DNA from: Hymenobacter rubidus
GTDB taxonomy: Bacteria > Bacteroidota > Bacteroidia > Cytophagales > Hymenobacteraceae
Reading direction: 5' to 3'
Assembly (NCBI RefSeq): GCF_016734815.1
Contig: NZ_JAERQF010000008.1
Coordinates: 62,001 to 126,000 of the forward strand
Length of the DNA: 64,000 nucleotides
Shown: positions 1-6,996 of the stretch, in pieces
Layout of the letters: each line of letters begins with the position of its first letter
How positions within the stretch are numbered: the first letter of the stretch is position 1
The notes under the pieces: generated by a model
Told to the model about the DNA's origin: nothing
What the model saw: only the letters and a program-made list of their open reading frames with translations
Database searches by the model: none
Program-made: the position numbers and the translations under genes

Positions 1-12
1 CGGTAAAATTTC

Positions 13-20
13 TACCTTCG
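13..20 (+). promoter_or_regulatory. Putative -7 promoter box TACCTTCG
   Basis: TACCTTCG differs by one base from the Bacteroidota -7 consensus TAnnTTTG and lies 77 bases upstream of the small Lys-rich gene at 98. The matching -33 element would fall outside the window, so only half of the promoter can be seen. The same variant box precedes the small lipoprotein gene at 10783. Confidence 0.4.
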
Positions 21-97
21 CCCGGCACAACACACCGGTCCGCCTGTGCGTTGAAACCCATAAAACGCCATTCCTCACCTAAAACTTCTTTTCAATT

Positions 98-214
98 ATG
101 GCCAAAGCCCAAGACGCCCGCAAAGAGAAAAAGAAAGAGCCCGTTAAATCCATGAAGGAGAAAAAAGCGGAGAAAGAAGAGAAGAAAGTAGCCCGCGCCC
201 GCAAGCAGGAGTAG
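98..214 (+). CDS. Small Lys/Glu-rich basic protein (38 aa)
   Basis: The 38 codons from ATG 98 to TAG 212-214 encode a protein made almost entirely of Lys, Glu, Ala and Arg, with no membrane segment or signal. It should be a soluble, highly charged and probably disordered or helical peptide. A candidate -7 box lies at 13-20, and a long inverted repeat starts at the base after the stop, as if serving as a transcription terminator. Such micro-proteins are easily missed by gene callers. I do not recognise a family, and a nucleic-acid-binding role is only a guess from its charge. Confidence 0.55.
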   Translation: MAKAQDARKEKKKEPVKSMKEKKAEKEEKKVARARKQE

Positions 215-381
215 TCTGAACCGCGGATTTATCGGATTCAGCGGATTGGTCGGATTTTGTGACTGACTCGTATTAGCTTTCCAACTAAAAAAGGCCACTT
301 CTCTGAGCGGCCTTTTTCGTCAGGAAAAATCTCCCACAAAATCCGACCAATCCGCTGAATCCGATAAATCCGCGGTTCAGA
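215..381. repeat. Perfect 47-bp inverted repeat with internal 9-bp periodicity
   Basis: The arms 215-261 and 335-381 are exact reverse complements over 47 bases. Each arm contains four CGGATT units spaced 9 bases apart (CGGATTTAT, CGGATTCAG, CGGATTGGT, CGGATTTTG). The left arm begins right after the stop of the small gene, and the right arm covers the stop codon of the convergent gene. Between them sits a short terminator-like hairpin at 286-315. The structure fits a bidirectional terminator or a mobile palindromic repeat. Confidence 0.85.
286..315. terminator. Bidirectional hairpin terminator
   Basis: The sequence AAAAAGGCC, a 12-base loop, then GGCCTTTTT forms a short GC stem flanked by A and T tracts on both sides. 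It is centred between two convergent genes and inside the larger inverted repeat, so it could end transcription from either side. Confidence 0.6.
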
Positions 382-1003
382 GAGTGTAGTACACCTCTTT
401 CTCCTTATCGTGGTGGCGGATGTAGCCGTGCAGTACCAGCTTTATCAACGTCTGATAGGCTCGGCGCTTGCCAAAATTGACCAGCTTCATGTACTGCGCC
501 AGGGTGATGCGCGGGTGGGTTTTTAGATAATCGATAACGGCCAGTTCCTGCTTGTTGAGCGGGATTTTTTCGAGCCGGGCCTCGGGTTGCTGGCGCTCCA
601 ATAGTTTCTCGGTGAGGCCACTGGTTTGCACGCTGGCATCGCGCACGCGCACGTAGCCGCGCCAGTCATTGGGAGCGACCTGGGCGCGGTGGGGTTTATT
701 AATGCTCTCGGGTACAGTCACGATGAGGACGGTGCGGCCGTCGGTTTCCACTTCCTGGAAGCGGAGGGTAGTGAGCGGTGGCTCGACGTAGTGCTGGGCG
801 GCCTCGCGGAGCACGTATAATTCTTCTTCCGGGTCGCGCACGCCAAGAATGCGGCCGGCATCGTCGACGCCCACCAGCACGGTGCCGCCCCGCGTATTGG
901 CCAGCGATACCAGCGTGCGCGAGATGCGGCTGGGGTGCGTCGTCTTCTGCTTGAATTCCAACTCTTCGCCCTCGCCCTGCGCAATCAGCTCGTGTAAATC
1001 CAT
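377..1003 (-). CDS. AlbA_2/Schlafen-type domain protein with C-terminal winged helix
   Basis: The 208-residue protein starts at ATG 1003. The N-terminal half (about 10-125) has the hallmarks of the AlbA_2 (divergent AAA_4, Schlafen-like) domain: an early E-x-L-E-F-K segment, an S-L-A-N-T-x-G-G-T stretch, then V-L-V-G-V-D-D-x-G. The last 60 residues look like a winged helix-turn-helix (KQELAVIDYL, then YQTLIKLVLHGYI). Proteins of this build are annotated as ATP-binding or nucleic-acid-binding regulators and recur in bacterial conflict loci. Nothing nearby reveals its target. Its stop codon lies inside the right arm of the inverted repeat at 335-381. Confidence 0.75.
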   Translation of the reverse strand: MDLHELIAQGEGEELEFKQKTTHPSRISRTLVSLANTRGGTVLVGVDDAGRILGVRDPEEELYVLREAAQHYVEPPLTTLRFQEVETDGRTVLIVTVPESINKPHRAQVAPNDWRGYVRVRDASVQTSGLTEKLLERQQPEARLEKIPLNKQELAVIDYLKTHPRITLAQYMKLVNFGKRRAYQTLIKLVLHGYIRHHDKEKEVYYTL

Positions 1004-1028
1004 GCCTAATTATACATTAATCGGGCAT

Positions 1029-1066
1029 AAAAAATGCCGCTCCGGCGTTCCGGAGCGGCATTTTTT
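1029..1066 (-). terminator. Strong intrinsic terminator (17-bp stem)
   Basis: Six A's, a GC-rich stem and a CGTT loop are followed by the exact complement ending in six T's (1029-1045 with 1050-1066). It lies just past the 3' end of the DUF3127 gene, and is symmetrical enough to work on both strands. Confidence 0.85.
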
Positions 1067-1084
1067 GTGTTGCAGCTAACAGCC

Positions 1085-1498
1085 TTAGAAAGGCAGGTCG
1101 TTGTCGTCGTCGCTGGCGATGGGCGCGGCCGAAGGCTGAGCGCGCAGGGTCGGGTTCTGGTTCTGAGCGGCGGGCCGGGGAGCGGCCTGCTGGCTGCTGC
1201 CACCACCGTAGCTGGCACCACCGGCAGCCTCAATTTTCCAGGCTTCAAGGTTGGTGAAGTAGAGCATCTGGCCGTTTTTGTTGAAGCCACGGCCGCGCAG
1301 GTTGAAGGTAACCTTCACTTCATCACCTATTTTGTAGGGGTCTATGAGGCTGGTTTTGTCTTGAACCATTTGAAACTTGATATGCTCGGGATACTGGCCG
1401 TCCTGGACTTCGAGCACAAACTCGCGCTTGCGAAATTTCTCGCTTACTTGCTGTTCGTCAAATATTTCGTGCAGCCGGCCGGTTACGTCGTATGCCAT
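1085..1498 (-). CDS. DUF3127 protein, SSB-like OB fold with acidic tail
   Basis: I choose ATG 1498 because the conserved segment starts there (MAYDVTGRLHEIF) and a TAGGTTTG -7 box lies 37 bases upstream. The 137-residue product has a beta-rich DUF3127 domain over residues 1-85, then a Gly/Ser/Gln/Pro-rich linker and the acidic tail DDDNDLPF. That tail is the kind of tip by which bacterial single-stranded DNA-binding protein recruits partner enzymes. DUF3127 proteins are widespread in Bacteroidota and are predicted OB folds. A role in single-stranded DNA binding is inferred from the fold and tail. An upstream in-frame ATG at 1537 would overlap the promoter box and is less likely. Confidence 0.8.
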   Translation of the reverse strand: MAYDVTGRLHEIFDEQQVSEKFRKREFVLEVQDGQYPEHIKFQMVQDKTSLIDPYKIGDEVKVTFNLRGRGFNKNGQMLYFTNLEAWKIEAAGGASYGGGSSQQAAPRPAAQNQNPTLRAQPSAAPIASDDDNDLPF

Positions 1499-1534
1499 AA
1501 AAGTAGGGTGTTTTGATTTTGTAGACTTGAACAT

Positions 1535-1542
1535 CAAACCTA
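1535..1542 (-). promoter_or_regulatory. -7 promoter box TAGGTTTG for the DUF3127 gene
   Basis: Read on the minus strand, TAGGTTTG matches the Bacteroidota -7 consensus TAnnTTTG exactly and leaves a 5' leader of about 30 bases before ATG 1498. No convincing -33 element is visible. Confidence 0.5.
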
Positions 1543-1583
1543 CGAAAAAAAACGCAAGCGGCCGGCCGGCCGTTCCCTCAACC

Positions 1584-1591
1584 TACCTTTG
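1584..1591 (+). promoter_or_regulatory. -7 promoter box TACCTTTG for the isoaspartyl peptidase gene
   Basis: TACCTTTG matches TAnnTTTG exactly and lies 34 bases before ATG 1626. Together with the minus-strand box at 1535-1542 it makes this 130-base gap a divergent promoter region. Confidence 0.5.
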
Positions 1592-1625
1592 CAGGGCTTT
1601 TTTGCCCGTTTTTCTCATAAAAAAT

Positions 1626-2549
1626 ATGTTTGCACTCGCCATCCACGGCGGGGCCGGCACCATTGCCCGCGCCTCCCTTACGCCCGATGCAGAACGCGAA
1701 TACCGCGCGGCCCTCGAAGCGGCGCTAACCACCGGCTACGACCTGCTGCGCAACGGTGCCGCCGCCCTCGATGCCGTGGAAGCCGCTGTGCGTAGCCTCG
1801 AAGACTGCCCCTTGTTTAATGCCGGGCGCGGCGCTGTATTCACCCACGACGGCCACCACGAAATGGACGCCGCCCTCATGAATGGCCACAACCGCTTGGC
1901 CGGGGCGGTGACTGGGGTGCGACAGGTGCAGAACCCCATCCGCGCCGCCCGGCTGGTGATGGAGAAAACGGAGCACGTATTATTAGGCTACCCCGGCGCC
2001 GACGAGTTGGCCCGCGAATACGGCCTGCCGCTGCAGCCGGCCGAGTATTTCTTCACTCAAAAACGTTTCGACCAGCTTCAGGAGGCCATTGCTTCCGGCA
2101 AAATGCAGCTCGACCACGCCGCCGACCCCAACTGGAAAAAGGGCACCGTGGGGGCGGTGGCCCGCGACCAGTATGGCCACCTAGCGGCCGCCACCAGCAC
2201 CGGCGGCATGACTAACAAGCGCTATTCCCGCATCGGCGACACGCCTATCGTTGGGGCGGGAACCTGGGCCGATGAGCGCTGCGCCATCAGTTGCACCGGC
2301 AATGGAGAGTATTTTATCAGGGCTGTGGCGGCTTATGACGTGGCGTGCCTGATGGAGTATAAGGGCTTGTCGTTGGAAGAGGCCGCCCGCATCGTAGTGC
2401 AGGACAAGCTTGCGCCGGTTGGCGGCGAGGGCGGCCTGATTGCCGTGGACGCGGCCGGCAACGTCACCCTGCCGTTTAACTCGGAGGGGATGTACCGCGC
2501 CAGCCGCGTTGAAGGAGGGGAGGCGCTGGTGGCTATATATAAGGAGTAG
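1626..2549 (+). CDS. Isoaspartyl peptidase / plant-type L-asparaginase
   Basis: The 307-residue protein begins MFALAIHGGAGT, the usual N-terminus of plant-type asparaginases (Ntn hydrolases), and E. coli IaaA is of similar length. The autocleavage site KKGTVGAVA is intact: Thr174 would become the N-terminal nucleophile of the beta subunit after self-processing. The segments NAGRGAVFT and, after the cleavage site, ATSTGGMTNKR and GAGTWAD are the expected substrate-pocket motifs. The enzyme hydrolyses isoaspartyl (beta-Asp) dipeptides and asparagine in the cytoplasm. The cyanophycinase 1.2 kb beyond its 3' end would supply beta-Asp-Arg as substrate. Reading could extend upstream to 1377, but that stretch lies over the divergent promoter. 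Confidence 0.92.
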   Translation: MFALAIHGGAGTIARASLTPDAEREYRAALEAALTTGYDLLRNGAAALDAVEAAVRSLEDCPLFNAGRGAVFTHDGHHEMDAALMNGHNRLAGAVTGVRQVQNPIRAARLVMEKTEHVLLGYPGADELAREYGLPLQPAEYFFTQKRFDQLQEAIASGKMQLDHAADPNWKKGTVGAVARDQYGHLAAATSTGGMTNKRYSRIGDTPIVGAGTWADERCAISCTGNGEYFIRAVAAYDVACLMEYKGLSLEEAARIVVQDKLAPVGGEGGLIAVDAAGNVTLPFNSEGMYRASRVEGGEALVAIYKE

Positions 2550-2611
2550 CCTCGTAGTAGGCAGAGACAAAAATCAGCAGGACGTGCTGTTTGTGCTACA
2601 TATCGCCGCGA

Positions 2612-3598
2612 TTACCAACTATAATGCACAAGAGGACGAATCCGGCGGCCATAAATCTCCCGTACGGCCTGCATTTGCTCAACTGATAACGCCGGTAGCT
2701 CAGCCGCTTGCAGGTTCGAGAGAATCTGCTCGGGGCGCGAGGCGCCGGGGATGACGCAGCTGACTTCGTCGAACATCAAAATCCAGCGTAAAGCATAAGC
2801 CGCGAGGGGTTGATTGTCCGGAAATACGGCTTTCAATGCTTCAACAGCAGCCAGGCCGGTTTCGTAGTCTACGCCGGAGAAGGTTTCGCCCCGGTCGAAG
2901 GCTTCGCCGTGGCGGTTAAAGGTGCGGTGGTCGTCGGGCAGGAAATGGGTTTGGGGCGAGAGTTTGCCGGTGAGCAGGCCACTGGCCAGGGGCACCCGCA
3001 CAATGAGTCCCACGTCGCGGCGGGCAGCTTCTTTAAACAGCAGTTCCGGCGGCCGCTGGCGGAACATGTTAAAAATCAGCTGGAGAGCAGTCACATTGGG
3101 AAACTCAATGGCCTTGAGGCCTTCTTCTACTTTCTCAACGCTGACGCCCAGGTGCTGGATTTTGCCTTCTTCCCGCAGCCGGTCAAACAGCTCGAAAATT
3201 TCAGGCCGGTAGTACACGTCGGTGGGCGGGCAGTGCAGCTGCACCAGGTCGAGGGTTTCCAGCTGCATGTTGCGCAGGCTGTCCTCCACAAATTGGCGCA
3301 GGGCGGCGGGCTGGTAGGCATCGGCCGTGTGCGGCTGCAGGCGCCGGCCGCATTTGGTGGCCACCACAAGGCGCTCGGAGCGGCTGCGCACGAGGCGGCC
3401 CACGGCCTTTTCGCTTTCACCGTCGCCGTACACGTCGGCCGTGTCAATGAAATTGATGCCGGCATCTACGGCCGCGTTCAGGATGCGGTCAGCGTTGTCG
3501 TGGCTGAAGGGGGCACCCCATTGGCCGCCCACCTGCCAGGTGCCGAGGCTGATTTCAGAAACGGAATAGCCGGTTTTGCCAAGCTTGCGGTACTTCAT
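2612..3598 (-). CDS. Aldo/keto reductase
   Basis: The 328-residue protein starts at ATG 3598 with MKYRKLGKTGYSVS, typical of the AKR superfamily TIM barrel. The catalytic tetrad is visible as Asp in FIDTADVYGDG (with the Tyr four residues on), Lys in VVATKCGRR and His in LVQLHCPPTD. The C-terminal IPGASRPEQILSNL segment binds the NADPH phosphate. It would reduce carbonyl compounds to alcohols with NADPH. The substrate cannot be read from sequence. It is convergent with the isoaspartyl peptidase gene and lies downstream of cyanophycinase, separated by a large hairpin. Confidence 0.92.
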   Translation of the reverse strand: MKYRKLGKTGYSVSEISLGTWQVGGQWGAPFSHDNADRILNAAVDAGINFIDTADVYGDGESEKAVGRLVRSRSERLVVATKCGRRLQPHTADAYQPAALRQFVEDSLRNMQLETLDLVQLHCPPTDVYYRPEIFELFDRLREEGKIQHLGVSVEKVEEGLKAIEFPNVTALQLIFNMFRQRPPELLFKEAARRDVGLIVRVPLASGLLTGKLSPQTHFLPDDHRTFNRHGEAFDRGETFSGVDYETGLAAVEALKAVFPDNQPLAAYALRWILMFDEVSCVIPGASRPEQILSNLQAAELPALSVEQMQAVREIYGRRIRPLVHYSW

Positions 3599-3687
3599 GC
3601 GGTGGGTTGGTTATAAGGTAAGGGGAGGGAATGGGGGCAGCGCCGGCTGTCGGTACCAAGGAATGAATGCGCAGCGCCCAGATGCTG

Positions 3688-3743
3688 GCAGCCCGCCGGA
3701 AGCCTGCTCACCGAGGCATTAAGCAGACTTCCGGCGGGCTGCT
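3688..3743 (-). terminator. Long GC-rich hairpin after cyanophycinase
   Basis: Arms 3688-3708 and 3722-3743 pair over about 21 bases with one mismatch. The hairpin begins 9 bases past the cyanophycinase stop. There is no T-tract, so it may act as a 3' stability element or factor-dependent terminator rather than a classical intrinsic one. Confidence 0.55.
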
Positions 3744-3751
3744 GGACCCCA

Positions 3752-4666
3752 TTACTCGGCTGCAGAGCCAATGGTTTCGGTGACAGGGGGGATGGGCAGC
3801 GCGTCTTTGCTCACGTAGAATTTGCGTTCGCGCATATCATAGACGTTGCCTTTGGCCAGCACGTGCATCGTTACGTTTTCAATGGACAGCACGGTGCCTT
3901 TCTTGGCGGCAGCGGCATTGTTGTGCTGAATGTTGTGCCCATCCAATATGATAACCAAGTTAGAGCCAATGGTTTCCACCCAATTGCCTTTGGTAATGAG
4001 CACGCCGGTGTCTTCGCCCAGCCCAATGCCGATGAGCTTGGGATGGAGCGCCACCGATTCGATGAGACGCCCGAACCGGCCGCGCTTCACGAAGTGTGAA
4101 TCGACAATGGCCGCTGGCAGTAGCCCCAGACCGGTGCCCATTTTTACGGCCCCTTTCAGCAAAGCATCGGGCACGGAGCCGCCCCGAATCATGTGCTGCG
4201 ACATGGCCATAGCCCCGGCGCTGGTGCCGGCAATCACGAAATTGGGCTCGGCGTAATAGCGCTGAATCATGCGGTCGAGGAAGTCGGTTTCGCCAAACAT
4301 CTCGCGCAGGCGCGACTGGTTGCCGCCCGAGAACATGACGACGTCGGCGGCCAGCAGGCGCTCCAGGTAGTCGGGCTGGCGGGCGTCCTCGGGCGTGCGG
4401 ATGTCCATGATGCCCACGTTTAGGCAGTTGAGCATGGCGAAGGAACCGGTGTAAATGGGACCTACTTCGGCCGGAATCATCGAGGCCGTGGTGATGACTT
4501 CGATGCGCGGGTCGGGCTTGCCGGTTTCCAGCACAATGCGTTTAAGGATGCCCAACTCAAAAAAGTTGAGGTAGTACTTGCGGCGGGTCTTGGGGTTGGG
4601 GTAGGTGCCCTTATCCTCGTTGCCCCCCACGGCGATGAGCTTGCCGAGCGGAATGATGGTTTTCAA
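3752..4666 (-). CDS. Cyanophycinase (peptidase S51)
   Basis: The conserved body starts KTIIPLGKLIAVGG and carries the S51 nucleophile elbow GTSAGAMAMS (Ser149 when counted from 4666), plus DSHFVKRGRFGRL and GLGEDTG, which are diagnostic of cyanophycinases. The enzyme cuts the arginine-decorated poly-aspartate cyanophycin into beta-Asp-Arg dipeptides. No ATG fits the family's N-terminus. I place the start at TTG 4666, which gives 304 residues, but an upstream ATT near 4693 is possible. A more distant ATG at 4879 would run into the neighbouring aminopeptidase gene and adds low-complexity residues. The gene follows the M1 peptidase on the same strand with a 112-base gap. No cyanophycin synthetase is seen here. 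Confidence 0.87.
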   Translation of the reverse strand: MKTIIPLGKLIAVGGNEDKGTYPNPKTRRKYYLNFFELGILKRIVLETGKPDPRIEVITTASMIPAEVGPIYTGSFAMLNCLNVGIMDIRTPEDARQPDYLERLLAADVVMFSGGNQSRLREMFGETDFLDRMIQRYYAEPNFVIAGTSAGAMAMSQHMIRGGSVPDALLKGAVKMGTGLGLLPAAIVDSHFVKRGRFGRLIESVALHPKLIGIGLGEDTGVLITKGNWVETIGSNLVIILDGHNIQHNNAAAAKKGTVLSIENVTMHVLAKGNVYDMRERKFYVSKDALPIPPVTETIGSAAE

Positions 4667-4778
4667 CGGATAGCAGAAGTAACTGAGAAATACAATACGG
4701 TCAGGCGCCGGCCTGTGGCCGGGCGGGAGCAAAGTCCCAGACAAAGTTCGGGCCGGAAGACCTATTATATACGGTGCG

Positions 4779-6602
4779 TTATTTCTGTTCGGCCAGCAGC
4801 GCATCGAGGGTGCTGGTGGCCACGGAGTGGTAGTTGGGCCGCGCTTCGGCATAAATGGCGCGGGCGAGTGCCGGGCCATTCGGCCAGGCCAGCAGCGCCT
4901 TGTAAAGTGGCACCAGAAATTTGCGGCGCCCTACTTTGTGCAGAAACTTTTCAAGGGCGGGAACGGCTGGCGAATGGCCGGCTCGGAGGGCAACGGGGAA
5001 CCACGCCGCCAGCATCTCGGCGTTACCGGATTTTGTAAAATGAAAGGCTTCGTCCAGTTTTGCTGCCAAAATACTCGAAAGCGTGGGCGGAAGGCCGTGC
5101 AGAAAATGCACCCACTCGTGGCTGCTCCAGCCCGCAGTGCCAGAGCGCAGAGCCGCGGGGGCGGCCCCGGCCTGGAGTTGCGCCAGGGCCTGGTCCACGG
5201 CATCGAAGCGGTGGGAGGTGAGCGCGGGGGCGTTGGCCGGCAGGCCGGGGCCTTCTACCCAGGCGGCCAGGTTGAGCCGGGCTTCGAGTCCCGGCGTCCG
5301 GTCCAGCAACTCGGCGCGGAGGTAGTGCAGAAACGTGGCCGTGTCCATGGCCTGAAAACTGAAGCGGGCAAAGTACCTCTTGATAAAGGCATCGAGCGGC
5401 GGCCGGCCTACCAACGACTCCAGCGTGAGCAGAAACGCGCAGCCTTTCTCGTAAGCAATTTCGGTGAGGCCCTCGTCGGGGTCGCGCCCGGCCAGGGCCA
5501 GGTGCAGATGAGTGTCGGGGCTGGCCGCGCCAATTTCCTCAATGGTGTGGTGCAAGGCCGCCCGGCCCAGCACCTGCAGCATGTCGGCATACTCGCAGCC
5601 GTACAAATGTTCCATAATGCGCCGCTCGAAATAGACCGTAAATCCTTCGTTGAGCCAGAAATCGTTCCACGTTGCATTTGTAACCAGGTTGCCGGACCAC
5701 GAATGCGCCAGTTCGTGCGCCACCAAACTGGTGAGGCTGCGGTCGCCGGCCAGGATGGTGGGTGTTACAAATGTTAATCTGGGGTTTTCCATGCCCCCGA
5801 ATGGGAAGGAGGGGGGCAGCACCAATAAATCGTAGCGCTCCCAGCGGTAGGGACCGTAGAGCTCTTCGGCAGCGGCCACCATATTTTCCAGGTCGGCAAA
5901 CTCGTGGGTAGCCACGGGCAGCGTGGCCGGCTCGGCGTAGATGCCGGTGCGGTCGCTGAGTGGCGCGAAAGCGAGGTCGCCCACAGCCAGGGCCATGAGG
6001 TAGGCCGGGATGGGCTGCGTCATGCGAAACCGGTATTCGCCGCTGGGGCTCAGCTGCTGCGGATTCTCGGCGCTCATCAGGGCCAGCAAATGGGCCGGCA
6101 CGCGCACCGTCGCCTCGTAGGTGAAGCGGATGCCGGGCGAGTCCTGGCACGGCAGCCAGGTGCGCGCCAGAATAGCCTGCGACTGCGTGAACAGGAACGG
6201 CTCGGGGCCGGCCGTCTGTTCCGGGGCCAGCCACTGCAGGGCGGCGGCCGTAGGGGCCGTGCGGTAGCCGATGCGCAGCGCCGTGGTTTCGGGCTGCAGC
6301 GCGATGCGCAGGGCCTGGCCCAGCACGGCATCGGGGGCACCGAGCGAAAAGGCCGCGGGGGCAGCATTTCCGGCCTCCGTCAGAATTTCCACACCCTCGA
6401 TGACCAGGTCACGGGTATCGAGCACGACTTCGCTGGCCGAGCCGGGGTTGGCCAGCTGCCAGGTGGCGCTCCCGGCCAGCGTGCGGGTTGCAAAATCGAC
6501 GGTGAGCGCCAGGGCCAGGTGCCCCACCCGAACGGGGCTGCCGCTGGCGAAGCTGTGCGGGTCGGTGGGTAAAAGGATGGACGGGGATTCAGCAGTAGGC
6601 AT
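4779..6602 (-). CDS. M1 family aminopeptidase, leukotriene A4 hydrolase type
   Basis: From ATG 6602 the protein is 607 residues, the usual length for the LTA4-hydrolase branch of M1 gluzincins. The substrate-anchoring motif appears as GGMENP. The zinc site is complete: H296-E-L-A-H300 with the third ligand Glu319 exactly 18 residues later (WLNEGFT). The C-terminal helical domain typical of this branch is present. It should be a cytoplasmic or periplasmic zinc aminopeptidase trimming N-terminal residues from peptides. I see no signal peptide when it starts at MPTAESPS. The open frame continues far upstream (to 7184), but that overlaps the divergent L,D-transpeptidase and has no family support. 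Confidence 0.92.
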   Translation of the reverse strand: MPTAESPSILLPTDPHSFASGSPVRVGHLALALTVDFATRTLAGSATWQLANPGSASEVVLDTRDLVIEGVEILTEAGNAAPAAFSLGAPDAVLGQALRIALQPETTALRIGYRTAPTAAALQWLAPEQTAGPEPFLFTQSQAILARTWLPCQDSPGIRFTYEATVRVPAHLLALMSAENPQQLSPSGEYRFRMTQPIPAYLMALAVGDLAFAPLSDRTGIYAEPATLPVATHEFADLENMVAAAEELYGPYRWERYDLLVLPPSFPFGGMENPRLTFVTPTILAGDRSLTSLVAHELAHSWSGNLVTNATWNDFWLNEGFTVYFERRIMEHLYGCEYADMLQVLGRAALHHTIEEIGAASPDTHLHLALAGRDPDEGLTEIAYEKGCAFLLTLESLVGRPPLDAFIKRYFARFSFQAMDTATFLHYLRAELLDRTPGLEARLNLAAWVEGPGLPANAPALTSHRFDAVDQALAQLQAGAAPAALRSGTAGWSSHEWVHFLHGLPPTLSSILAAKLDEAFHFTKSGNAEMLAAWFPVALRAGHSPAVPALEKFLHKVGRRKFLVPLYKALLAWPNGPALARAIYAEARPNYHSVATSTLDALLAEQK

Positions 6603-6996
6603 GGGCGAGGTGTTCAAAAAATGTTGCGACCCCAAAAGACCAGAAAAAATACCGGATGCCCGAGGGGAGCCCGTCGAAAAGTGGGGCCGGCCCCTAGGCG
6701 TTTTTGTTGCCGTTCCTGCGTTTGGCAAGCCTGCCAGTGCAGTGGCCGGACTTGGATTGGCCCTCACCACCGCTTGGGTCGGAGCGGGCTTGCCCCATAA
6801 GTGTCGCGAAAGCCGGAGCCTGTACCGGGCAGTTGGCAAGATTCTGGCTGTGGTCTGCGTTGGCTGTGGGCCGTGGTGCCGTACTTTGCGGCCGGGGGCT
6901 TTCAGGGCCCTGGTGCAACCCCGCTTCCGGCTTGGCAGTACAACGCCCAGCTTCCGGGGTTGCCGGAAGCTTTTTCCGCTCGCTTCACTTTCCCCA
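6603..6996. other. 394-base divergent intergenic region
   Basis: This separates the divergent aminopeptidase and L,D-transpeptidase genes. Open frames cross it on both strands but none has a recognisable product, and they are extensions of the flanking genes. A near-match to a -7 box (GTACTTTG, one base short of the consensus spacing) occurs near 6880. I see no RNA gene or clear repeat. Confidence 0.5.

Noticed and set aside
3752..4879. Cyanophycinase starting at the far-upstream ATG 4879
   Set aside because: The extra 71 residues are low-complexity, overlap the 3' end of the aminopeptidase gene and do not resemble the family.
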